DNA of 12,647 bases, taken from positions 1-12,647 of the forward strand of contig CAUJFT010000393.1 of the NCBI GenBank assembly GCA_963169475.1, in the 5' to 3' direction. Both the position numbers and the translations under genes were made by a program. The DNA comes from Bacteroidota bacterium (GTDB lineage Bacteria > Bacteroidota > Bacteroidia > J057). This document shows, in pieces, positions 1 to 7,202 of this stretch; position 1 is the first letter of the stretch; every line of letters begins with the position of its first letter. The notes beneath the pieces are model-generated. The model was not told where the DNA came from. It ran no database searches and saw only the letters and a list, made by a program, of their open reading frames with translations.

Positions 1-502
1 CAATAATTATAATCATAAGATATTACCTATTCTGAATTACATTTTGAACACAATATTTTGGTTGTCGCCATATATATGATGTTTTAAAGATACAATATTG
101 CGACTTTTTTCTATAAATACTATATAAGAACACTACCAATATTTGAAGCCTTTTTGCCTTGATATCTATCCCATTGGCTAATTTTGATAATCTTGCACTA
201 CCCATTTTGGTGCTACAAATCATAAATAACGTCAAAAAACGGATAAACCATACCGACTCTTTTGGTAACTTTTTTTTGCAATTCTACTTGCAAATCGCTA
301 TATTTGTCCAGCAATTTTATTGTATGTGCCATAAATCTAAGGTTCGTCATTATTCCCCAAATTTATGGCATTTTTTCTCCTCACAAAAACTGTCGCATAG
401 TTAGGAAATGGAGATAGTTTAGCATTCTTTTTGACATAAAAACATAAAAATAATATTATTGTAATTAAATTATTTTATATTTGTATAAAAACGTAGCAAA
501 AT
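1..502. other. AT-rich upstream spacer, no convincing gene
   Basis: No open frame here looks like a clear gene. Three small frames exist. One is on the + strand at 159-404 and opens only with TTG. One is on the - strand at 235-23 (70 codons). One is on the - strand at 350-213 (45 codons, ATG start, beginning MTNLRFMAHTIKLLDKY), which has the most protein-like composition but matches no family I recognise. The two minus-strand frames overlap in different phases, and an 8-base T run at 270-277 lies in the middle, so a decayed gene is possible. The last 100 bases are extremely AT-rich. They hold a perfect 12-base palindrome at 449-460 (AATAATATTATT) and the -7 element of the following protease gene. 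No tRNA, rRNA or terminator-like hairpin was seen. Confidence 0.6.
476..483 (+). promoter_or_regulatory. Bacteroidota-type -7 promoter element for the S8 protease
   Basis: TATATTTG matches the TAnnTTTG consensus of the principal sigma factor of Bacteroidota exactly. It ends 19 bases before the chosen ATG, so the leader would be very short. The -33 TTG is not convincing: the nearest TTG (459-461) lies only 14 bases upstream, against the usual 17-23. A 12-base palindrome at 449-460 covers roughly the expected -33 position and could be an operator, although palindromes are common in DNA this AT-rich. No Shine-Dalgarno sequence precedes the ATG, which is normal in this phylum. Confidence 0.5.
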
Positions 503-3500
503 ATGCGGCTTATATTAACCCTTGTTTTTCTGATTGCCTTGTTGTTTCCATTTGATTTGTTTTCTCAATATGGTAATTTTGTAAAAATTCCGGCTTCTGC
601 ACGATATGTTAGTGGAGAGATAATTGTAAAAATAAAACCTGAATTTCGTAATACACTAAGTAACAATAATATTCAACTTCAGTCTGTACAACGTTCGGCT
701 CCGAATCTGAAAATATCAGCAATTCGCAGGCTTTTTCCTAATCACGAAATTCCTGAAAATAGCAGAAGTAGAAGCGGAGAGAAACTGATAGATATTAGTA
801 CGATTTATAGTATTACATTTAATTCGGAAATTCCCGTACAGGATGCTATTAATGCCCTTTGGACAGAAGATGCTTATGATTTCATGGAGCCTCGTTACAT
901 CAATACCCCCTTTTTAGTGCCTTCTGACCCTAATCTTAATAATTTAGATGTCGGAGCCTACTCGCTCATTAATGCCTATACAGCTTGGGATCTTGCTACG
1001 GGTAATCATAGTGTAATTAGCGGGGTGGTAGATACTGGGTATAAGTTTGGAATTCCTGATTTAGACGGGAATCATATTCCCAATTCAGGAGAAGTCCCTT
1101 CAAATAATATAGATGATGACGGAAATGGGTACATAGACGATGTATATGGCTGGGATTTCGCACAAAATGACAACAACGTATCAGGGACTATTCTTAATCC
1201 TCACGGACATTTAGTAAATTCCCGATTTGCGTGCGTTACCAATAATGGTCAGCTTTACCCGGGCGTTGCCTATAACTGTGGGTTAAGATTTATCAAAGCC
1301 GCCTCCAATGAATCAGAAATAACGCACGGGTATGAAGGAATCATTTATGCGGCAGACAATGGAGTTCATGTAATCAATTGCTCATGGGGAAGTTCTAATT
1401 ATACAGCTTTCGGGGAGACCGTAGTAAATTATGCTACTATTAACAAAAACGCGGCGATAGTCGTAGCTGGTGGTAATACGATGGCAGATACCCGCTATTA
1501 TCCCGCAGCATTTAGAAGGGCTATTTCCGTAGGGGCTTGTTCTGCTACGGGAGTCGTAAGTACTACTTTTTCCAGCTATAACTACTCAATGGATATTAAT
1601 TCTCCTACAAAAGGGGGATATACTTCTAATGCCGCTCCCGTAGTAACCGGAACCGTAGCCTTAACCTATCGCCGATTCCATGATATTTTGGGTATGGCGG
1701 CATTTACTCCCTATCAGTCTGCACAGCGCGTAAGGGTAACCGCGGTGGATAATTATGCCCTCAATCCTCTCATAATGACAGATAAAATTGGAAAGGGAAG
1801 ATTAGATATGTTTAATGCAGTCAATGATATTGTAAAAAGCCCTTCGGTTAGAATTAATGATGAAATAGTATCTATCATCATAGGAGATGGAGACCCTGAA
1901 ATAGAATCCGGAGAAACCGTTTCTATAGACCTTGATTTTATCAATTGGTTAGATTCTACTCAAAACCTTTCGGTTACTATCACGCCCGATGCAGGGTGTT
2001 CTCCCTATATCAGTATGATTATGGATACTTATAATCCCGGAATTATGCCTATGTTGGGAACGTCCTCCCATCTTTTTTCGTTTTCTGTTTCTGCACTTGC
2101 TCCTCCAGACCTTGCCATAAATCTAAAAGTAAGTTACACAGACCCTATTACTGGATATACAGACTTTGAGTATATCTCCCTTATGGCAAATCCTAACATT
2201 ATAAATGTTACCAATAACCTTTTAGACCTTAGTGCTACGGGAAAAGGGAATATCGGATATGGAGATTATCCCTATAATAGTAATGGATTAGGGATTCAGT
2301 ACAATGGTTTACTAAGTGCTATTTATGAAGGGGGATTTTTAATCGGGAACTCTGGAACCGCTATTGCCAATAATATTCGGACCAATACTGCTATGATAGA
2401 CAATGATTTTACGGCAATCTCCCGTATTATGCCTAATGCCTCTCCTACGGGTTGTGATTTTGAGGCAAACACTACCTTTACAGACGCTGCCGCTCCTTCT
2501 CCGCTTGGACTAAGCATTAATATGAACTTGTATAATTATAGTGCTTCTCCTGACGATGGGTATATTATTTTGGAGTACTTAATCACCAATAATAGTGGGG
2601 TAGCTAGGACAGGGGTCTATGCCGGTATTTTTACGGATTGGGACATTTACAGTGATGCGCTAAACCCCAACGCTTATCAGCTAAATGTATGTGGATATGA
2701 CCCTCAAAAGAAAATGACTTTTGCAAACCAAGACGGATATAATGATTTCTATGGGTGTGCCTTACTTACAGATGAGGATTTTACTGCGCGCGCCTATACA
2801 GGTGCAAGTGCAAGTTTTACTGATGCCTCAAAGTTTTTGGCAATTAGCAACGTTCCTACTCCTACTACGGCTTCTGTTTCCACCCCTAACGATATCATGC
2901 AATTTACGGGTACAGGCTCTTTCAGTATTTCTCCGGGTAGTACTCAAAGAATTGCCTTTGTACTAGTAGCAGGCAATTCTTTGAACGCACTCAATACGTC
3001 TCGGTTAAGTGCTATGAAGAAGTATTTTGGAAAAATAGTAGGGCATATCCCTGATAACACTCCAGCTCAAAGTGTTTTGAGTGCCAATATGGAAGAGACC
3101 GATGCCGAAGGGTGGACACATTACTACAAAATCGGGGTCGAAAATCAGTTATTACTCTCCTTAAAAAAGGATAATACTATGGTAGTAACGCCTAATCAAG
3201 TAACGCTTGGCTTTGGAGGAGTTCCTTATTACACTCAAATTACAGCTCCACTAGCTCCTTATGCTGCAAACTATCCATCTGGGTGGTACGTAATGAATCG
3301 TTTTTGGGAGGTAAGTCCTTCCGTTCAGCCTTCTAATCCGGTAGGTGTCCGATTTTATTATACTCCCCAGGATTTCTCCGCGCTTCAAACGAATTGCCCC
3401 TCCTTACTCACAGATAATGACTTGCAATTTTTTAAGTTTACTTCTTCATCGGGAATTAGTCCTAATCCGTCTGGAGGGCATTCCGGTGCGACTTACAGTA

Positions 3501-4153
3501 ACCTGATAGGAATCAACAATAATGTATTTTCCTTAGGAGACAATCATTACGGGGAGTTTACGGTAAGCAGTTTTTCTGGAGGTGGAGTGGGTGAAACCGG
3601 AAATGGTATTTCTTTTCCCCTTCAATGGCTAGATTTTCAGGCTACTTTATTAGATAATCAGGTCGTTTCTCTAAAATGGACAACAGAATCGGAGGTGCAA
3701 AATGATTATTTTACCATAGAAAGGTCGGTAGATGGAATTATATTTACCCCCATAGAAACAATATCGGGACAAGAGGATAACACCCCAACTCAAAATTATA
3801 CCACATTAGATAAAGAACCTTTTAATGGGACAAACTATTATAGAATCCGTCAAACCGACTTGGACGGGCATTTTACCTTCTCTCCTACTAGACAAGTAAA
3901 TGTCAGTAAAGTTCCCGTTGTGTATTTTACAATATCTCCAAATCCGGCAGGAGAGTTTGTCGAGATTACTCCTTCAGAATCATCGGCGGCTTACCGAGCC
4001 GTCTTAATGAATATGCTAGGGGCATCAGTAGCCGAAGTTCTTCACACTTCCGGCAAAACAATCCTCCCAATAGGCTCTCTGGCAAAAGGAGCATATCATC
4101 TGCTAATCTTTGAAGACGGATTCACCCATAAAAAAACGGTCTGGATAAAATAA
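503..4153 (+). CDS. Secreted S8 (subtilisin-like) serine protease with T9SS C-terminal sorting domain
   Basis: Probable exported peptidase, 1216 residues. Residues 1-22 form a signal peptide (Met-Arg, then a hydrophobic run ending near Phe-Ser-Gln), which supports this ATG. About 37-135 resembles a subtilase propeptide (GEIIVKIKP). The catalytic domain spans about 150-440. Asp177 sits in VVDTG, followed by the acidic loop NNIDDDGNGYIDD found in many subtilases of this phylum; His234 is in NPHGH, the oxyanion Asn325 in AGGN, and Ser375 in YTSNAAP. The His motif reads HGHLVNS instead of HGTHVAG, and the usual Gly before Thr-Ser is Tyr, so activity is uncertain. About 445-1030 is beta-rich and of unknown role, with GIFTDWDIY near 708-716. 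Residues 1040-1135 match the beta-sandwich often placed before sorting tails (LQWLDFQA). Residues 1144-1216 are a type A T9SS tail (ISPNPAGEFVEI to a terminal Lys). The family and the export route are secure; the substrate is unknown. Confidence 0.93.
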   Translation: MRLILTLVFLIALLFPFDLFSQYGNFVKIPASARYVSGEIIVKIKPEFRNTLSNNNIQLQSVQRSAPNLKISAIRRLFPNHEIPENSRSRSGEKLIDISTIYSITFNSEIPVQDAINALWTEDAYDFMEPRYINTPFLVPSDPNLNNLDVGAYSLINAYTAWDLATGNHSVISGVVDTGYKFGIPDLDGNHIPNSGEVPSNNIDDDGNGYIDDVYGWDFAQNDNNVSGTILNPHGHLVNSRFACVTNNGQLYPGVAYNCGLRFIKAASNESEITHGYEGIIYAADNGVHVINCSWGSSNYTAFGETVVNYATINKNAAIVVAGGNTMADTRYYPAAFRRAISVGACSATGVVSTTFSSYNYSMDINSPTKGGYTSNAAPVVTGTVALTYRRFHDILGMAAFTPYQSAQRVRVTAVDNYALNPLIMTDKIGKGRLDMFNAVNDIVKSPSVRINDEIVSIIIGDGDPEIESGETVSIDLDFINWLDSTQNLSVTITPDAGCSPYISMIMDTYNPGIMPMLGTSSHLFSFSVSALAPPDLAINLKVSYTDPITGYTDFEYISLMANPNIINVTNNLLDLSATGKGNIGYGDYPYNSNGLGIQYNGLLSAIYEGGFLIGNSGTAIANNIRTNTAMIDNDFTAISRIMPNASPTGCDFEANTTFTDAAAPSPLGLSINMNLYNYSASPDDGYIILEYLITNNSGVARTGVYAGIFTDWDIYSDALNPNAYQLNVCGYDPQKKMTFANQDGYNDFYGCALLTDEDFTARAYTGASASFTDASKFLAISNVPTPTTASVSTPNDIMQFTGTGSFSISPGSTQRIAFVLVAGNSLNALNTSRLSAMKKYFGKIVGHIPDNTPAQSVLSANMEETDAEGWTHYYKIGVENQLLLSLKKDNTMVVTPNQVTLGFGGVPYYTQITAPLAPYAANYPSGWYVMNRFWEVSPSVQPSNPVGVRFYYTPQDFSALQTNCPSLLTDNDLQFFKFTSSSGISPNPSGGHSGATYSNLIGINNNVFSLGDNHYGEFTVSSFSGGGVGETGNGISFPLQWLDFQATLLDNQVVSLKWTTESEVQNDYFTIERSVDGIIFTPIETISGQEDNTPTQNYTTLDKEPFNGTNYYRIRQTDLDGHFTFSPTRQVNVSKVPVVYFTISPNPAGEFVEITPSESSAAYRAVLMNMLGASVAEVLHTSGKTILPIGSLAKGAYHLLIFEDGFTHKKTVWIK

Positions 4154-4249
4154 ACCCTGCACATTAATAACCGCCTAAAAATAAAAAAGAAGATAGCATA
4201 AACACCTTGCAATAAAAATGTATACCTTTATTCTAATTAGGAATTAAAG

Positions 4250-4340
4250 ATAGGGGTAAAAAATAACGCAATACCCTAATGACCGTCTTTATTGATGCCT
4301 TTCCCCTACGAGAAGGGGATTTTTAGCACGTTTACCCTAT
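4250..4340 (+). repeat. Inverted repeat enclosing the terminator hairpin
   Basis: ATAGGGGTAAA (4250-4260) is complementary to TTTACCCTAT (4331-4340) over ten pairs, with one bulged G. The left arm can instead pair locally with TACCCTA at 4272-4278 (seven pairs, same bulge). The long-range pairing closes a loop that contains the 4302-4324 hairpin. The complementarity is read directly; any regulatory role is only an inference. Confidence 0.4.
4302..4324 (+). terminator. Probable rho-independent terminator of the protease gene
   Basis: TCCCCT (4302-4307) pairs perfectly with AGGGGA (4314-4319) across a six-base loop, and five T follow at 4320-4324. This is the only GC-rich hairpin in the spacer. 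The T run is on the + strand side only, so it would act on transcripts from the protease gene, about 150 bases after its stop codon, and lies upstream of the mutS2 promoter. Confidence 0.7.
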
Positions 4341-4379
4341 ATTTCTGCCTATTTTTATAGAAAACTGAATATTTTTCTT

Positions 4380-4387
4380 TATCTTTG
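4380..4387 (+). promoter_or_regulatory. Bacteroidota-type -7 promoter element for mutS2
   Basis: TATCTTTG fits TAnnTTTG exactly and lies 60 bases before the mutS2 ATG, downstream of the preceding terminator. A clear -33 TTG at the proper spacing is not visible. The element is followed at once by nine T (4388-4396), which would overlap the expected transcription start. The short leader has no Shine-Dalgarno sequence. Confidence 0.5.
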
Positions 4388-4447
4388 TTTTTTTTTATAC
4401 CAAGATAAACATCTTTTGATTCACGCTCTAAAATAAAGACTATTATA

Positions 4448-6847
4448 ATGAAAGTTTACAATCCCAATACCTTCGGAAAGGTGGGGTTTGATTTAATACT
4501 AAAAGAAACCTCGCGGCGCACGGTAAGTGAGGAGGCGCAAACAGCAGCTTTGGAAATACAGCCTATATCAGATTGGCAGACGCTTTCGCAATTATTGGAG
4601 AAAGTAAGAGAAATGAAAGATATTTTGGAGTATGATGACCCTTTTCCTTTCAACCATTTTTTTTCATTGGGAAATATTATACAAAAGACTTTGATTGAGG
4701 GACATTGGCTTACGATAGAGGAGTTAGGTCGGTTGTACAAATGGTTGTTAGTAGTAAAGCAGGTCAAAGCATATATTGATAAAAGAAAGGATAAATACCC
4801 CAAAATAGCCCAAATGATAGGAGGGGGAGCCTTTACGGATTTAATTATTCGACAGATAGAACAAGTACTCGACCCTTATGGAAATATTCGCGAAGATGCT
4901 TCCCCAGAGTTGGCTTCTATTCGGAGAAATATGAAAAATACCGCCATCGAGCTTCGCACGCTTCTGAATAGGATTCTTCGGCAAGCCAATGATAATAATT
5001 GGAGTATAGAGAAAGAAATTACTATCCGTAATGATAGGCTCGTGATTCCTATAAAGGTCGAGGCAAAAGGGCGTATTCCCGGCTTTATTCAAGACATCTC
5101 TCAATCTGGTCAGACTATTTTTATCGAGCCGGCAGAATCCTTGATATTTAATAACCGATTGAGAGAGTATCAGATATTGGAGCAGAATGAAATTGTTCGG
5201 ATATTAACCGAAATCACGGCAAAAGTCAGGGTAGAAGCTGAAAATTTACGCTATTTTAAAGAAATTATTACAGAAATAGACCTTATACGGGCAAAAGCCT
5301 TAATAGGGGTAAGCCTTAAAGCCTCCCTACCCATAATAGAGCCGGAAGGGAAAGTATTGAAAATACAATCCGGATATTATCCTATACTTCAACTTCGGGC
5401 TTTAAGCCTGTCTTTTGAGGTGATTCCTCTTGATATTGAGATGAATCAGAAACGGCGAATCCTTATCATATCGGGACCCAATGCCGGCGGTAAAACGGTT
5501 TCTCTCAAAACGGTGGGCTTACTTCAACTCATGCTACAATCCGGATTTCTGATACCGGTTGATGAACGCTCGGTTTTTCGCTTGTTTGATTCCATTTTTA
5601 TAGACTTGGGAGATGAGCAATCGGTAGAGAATGACCTCTCTACTTATACTTCTCACTTGTTCAGAATGAGACAAATGGGAGATAATATGAATGAAAACTC
5701 CTTATTTCTGATTGATGAGTTTGGAGGAGGGACAGACCCCAAGCTGGGCGGGCCCATTGCGGAATCGTTTCTGGAACGGTTTATCCGTCAGCATTCGTTT
5801 GGAATTATTACTACACATTATGGAAACCTCAAGGAATACGCTCATACGCATTCAGGAGTAGGGAATGCTGCAATGGAATTTGATACTCAGGAGTTAAAGC
5901 CTACTTATCGTTTGATGATGGGGGTGCCGGGTAGGAGCTATGCTTTTGAGATTGCAGAACGGGTAGGAGTACACTCCTCTATTCTCAAAAAAGCCCTCAC
6001 AAAAATTGGACAGGAAACCGTTTTCTCTGAAAAACTAATCGGAGATCTCGAAAAGAAAAATGCAGAAATGAAGGTTCTTCTTGAAGTGAATGAAAAAAAA
6101 GCACAACATTTATCTGAAAGCCTCCAAAAATATGAAAAATTAGAAAGCGAACTTAAAACAAATAAAGCCAGAATCTTGATGGAAGCGAAGCAAGAGGCAC
6201 GGAAAATAATTGAAAATGCAAATAAAAAGGTAGAACAAGCTATCCGCGAAATTCGAGAGAATCATGCAGACAAAGAAAGGACGCGTATAATTCGTAAACA
6301 ATTAGAGCAGGCTATACCCGAACTCAACGAAATAGAGGTTAGTATCGCCCAAGAACCGCTTGTAAGTGAGGACGGAAACCTAATCCTTCTCCACGGAGAA
6401 GTACCAACCGTAGGAGATTGGGTAAAGTTAAAAAACACAAACTCTTACGGGAAATTAATGGAAATTAATGGAAAAAAAGTGATTGTTGAAATTGGTTCAG
6501 TAAGAACTACCGTCGCTTTTATCAATCTTGTTAAGATAGCCCCTCCCGAAACCCCCGCTTCTAAAAAGCAGCATATTGTAATGAAAACCGCTCAAATAAA
6601 ATCAACCTCTCCCCATATTGACGTAATGGGAATGAGAGTAGAGGAAGCGTTAATATTAATCGATAAAAAAATAGATGATGCTGTATGGGCAGGGCTTCAT
6701 TTTCTGAATATCCTCCACGGAAAAGGAACGGGAGCATTAAGAGAGGCGATAAGGAAGCATCTTCGCGATTTGTCTATAGTGCAATCTGTAGCAGATACTC
6801 CGTTAGAAATGGGAGGAGAAGGCTGGACAATGGTTACTTTTAAGTAA
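4448..6847 (+). CDS. mutS2: MutS2 family ATPase/endonuclease with C-terminal Smr domain
   Basis: Full-length MutS2, 799 residues, close to the roughly 780-790 usual for the family. It lacks the N-terminal mismatch-recognition domain of MutS. Residues 1-300 are the MutS core/lever region. The ATPase domain has Walker A GPNAGGKT (343-350), the DEQS signature (389-392) followed by the conserved LSTYTSHL, Walker B LIDEFGGGTDP (421-431) and the switch His457 in TTHYGN. About 515-640 is a charged coiled coil. A KOW-like segment begins at GDWVKL (656-661). The Smr domain occupies about 720-799 with HGKGTG (757-762). Its first motif reads IDVMG (724-728) where LDxRG is usual, so the Arg is replaced by Met while the Asp is kept. 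Known roles of the family are binding branched or recombination DNA to limit recombination and, in Bacillus, rescuing collided ribosomes; which applies here cannot be read from sequence. The gene is probably transcribed alone. A 10-base tandem duplication lies at 6451-6470. Confidence 0.96.
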   Translation: MKVYNPNTFGKVGFDLILKETSRRTVSEEAQTAALEIQPISDWQTLSQLLEKVREMKDILEYDDPFPFNHFFSLGNIIQKTLIEGHWLTIEELGRLYKWLLVVKQVKAYIDKRKDKYPKIAQMIGGGAFTDLIIRQIEQVLDPYGNIREDASPELASIRRNMKNTAIELRTLLNRILRQANDNNWSIEKEITIRNDRLVIPIKVEAKGRIPGFIQDISQSGQTIFIEPAESLIFNNRLREYQILEQNEIVRILTEITAKVRVEAENLRYFKEIITEIDLIRAKALIGVSLKASLPIIEPEGKVLKIQSGYYPILQLRALSLSFEVIPLDIEMNQKRRILIISGPNAGGKTVSLKTVGLLQLMLQSGFLIPVDERSVFRLFDSIFIDLGDEQSVENDLSTYTSHLFRMRQMGDNMNENSLFLIDEFGGGTDPKLGGPIAESFLERFIRQHSFGIITTHYGNLKEYAHTHSGVGNAAMEFDTQELKPTYRLMMGVPGRSYAFEIAERVGVHSSILKKALTKIGQETVFSEKLIGDLEKKNAEMKVLLEVNEKKAQHLSESLQKYEKLESELKTNKARILMEAKQEARKIIENANKKVEQAIREIRENHADKERTRIIRKQLEQAIPELNEIEVSIAQEPLVSEDGNLILLHGEVPTVGDWVKLKNTNSYGKLMEINGKKVIVEIGSVRTTVAFINLVKIAPPETPASKKQHIVMKTAQIKSTSPHIDVMGMRVEEALILIDKKIDDAVWAGLHFLNILHGKGTGALREAIRKHLRDLSIVQSVADTPLEMGGEGWTMVTFK
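6451..6470 (+). repeat. 10-bp perfect tandem duplication inside mutS2
   Basis: GAAATTAATG occurs twice back to back and is followed by GAAAAAAA. It lies in the KOW-like region (about codons 669-675, encoding LMEINGKK). The unit is not a multiple of three, so gain or loss of one copy would shift the frame and remove the Smr domain. Confidence 0.85.
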
Positions 6848-6886
6848 AATAATCGTTTTTGCAGAGATGTCTCTATTTTAACTATT

Positions 6887-6917
6887 AACCACCCTAAAAT
6901 TATTTTTAGCTCTGGTT
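6887..6917. other. Two-part hairpin downstream of mutS2
   Basis: CTAAAA (6894-6899) pairs with TTTTAG (6904-6909) across the four-base loop TTAT. After a small internal loop (CC against CTC), AACCA (6887-6891) pairs with TGGTT (6913-6917). No T run follows, so it does not look like a standard terminator by itself. It could stabilise the 3' end of the mutS2 messenger. Confidence 0.4.
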
Positions 6918-6978
6918 TAAAAAGTATGATAGAGATAATCGCGTGGTTAGAACATAACAGCATTCGCAGCGTTGTGAT

Positions 6979-7010
6979 TTTCTTTCTTCTTAGAGAAAGA
7001 AATGGTTTTT
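6979..7010 (+). terminator. Possible rho-independent terminator of mutS2
   Basis: TTTCTTTCT (6979-6987) pairs perfectly with AGAAAGAAA (6994-7002) across a six-base loop, giving a nine-pair stem. Three bases later come five T (7006-7010). The stem is AT-rich and therefore weaker than the terminator after the protease gene, but the position, about 130 bases past the mutS2 stop, is reasonable. Confidence 0.5.
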
Positions 7011-7170
7011 CGTACAGATGCCATGTTATGCCCGTAATGAAGCATTTACGCTCTCTATTCCCTTTGTAAATTACCTTCCTTAGGGAGAATCCTCGTAAAA
7101 GCCTACATTAAGATGTGGTTTCGATAAAAATATTAAAATAAAGGAAAACTTTTCTTTTTATGGAATGTTA

Positions 7171-7178
7171 TACTTTTT
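7171..7178 (+). promoter_or_regulatory. Weak -7-like element before the giant surface-protein gene
   Basis: TACTTTTT fits the Bacteroidota -7 consensus TAnnTTTG except for the final base. It lies 24 bases before the ATG, a spacing like that of the first gene in the window. No clear -33 TTG is present. It is the best candidate I found in this spacer. Confidence 0.25.
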
Positions 7179-7202
7179 CAAATACATTAACTTTTATTAG
7201 AG

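Larger units (their letters stand above)
4154..4447. other. Spacer between protease and mutS2: 3' end structures, then promoter
   Basis: This 294-base spacer has no gene. In order it holds an imperfect AT-rich palindrome (4226-4249), the left arm of an inverted repeat (4250-4260), a possible competing arm (4272-4278), a terminator-like hairpin (4302-4324), the right arm of the inverted repeat (4331-4340), a -7 element (4380-4387), a run of nine T (4388-4396) and about 50 bases of leader. The arrangement implies that the protease transcript ends here and mutS2 is started separately. Confidence 0.7.
6848..7202. other. Spacer between mutS2 and the giant surface-protein gene
   Basis: This 355-base spacer has no gene that I can support. 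It contains a small near-palindrome (AGAG-ATGT-CTCT, 6863-6874) 15 bases after the mutS2 stop, a two-part hairpin at 6887-6917, a terminator-like hairpin at 6979-7010, and a weak promoter-like element near 7171. An in-frame TAA at 7188-7190 bounds the following gene on its 5' side. Confidence 0.65.

Noticed and set aside
159..404. Plus-strand frame of 81 codons upstream of the protease
   Set aside because: It needs a TTG start and has no ribosome binding site or promoter. Its composition looks random for AT-rich DNA.
1117..1143. Thrombospondin-3 or EF-hand calcium repeat at the Asp-rich segment of the protease
   Set aside because: NNIDDDGNGYIDD occurs as a standard loop after the catalytic Asp in many subtilases of this phylum. 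It may bind calcium but is not a separate domain.
6697..6963. Minus-strand frame across the end of mutS2 and the spacer
   Set aside because: More than half of it is antisense to the conserved Smr domain, and the remainder shows no protein features.
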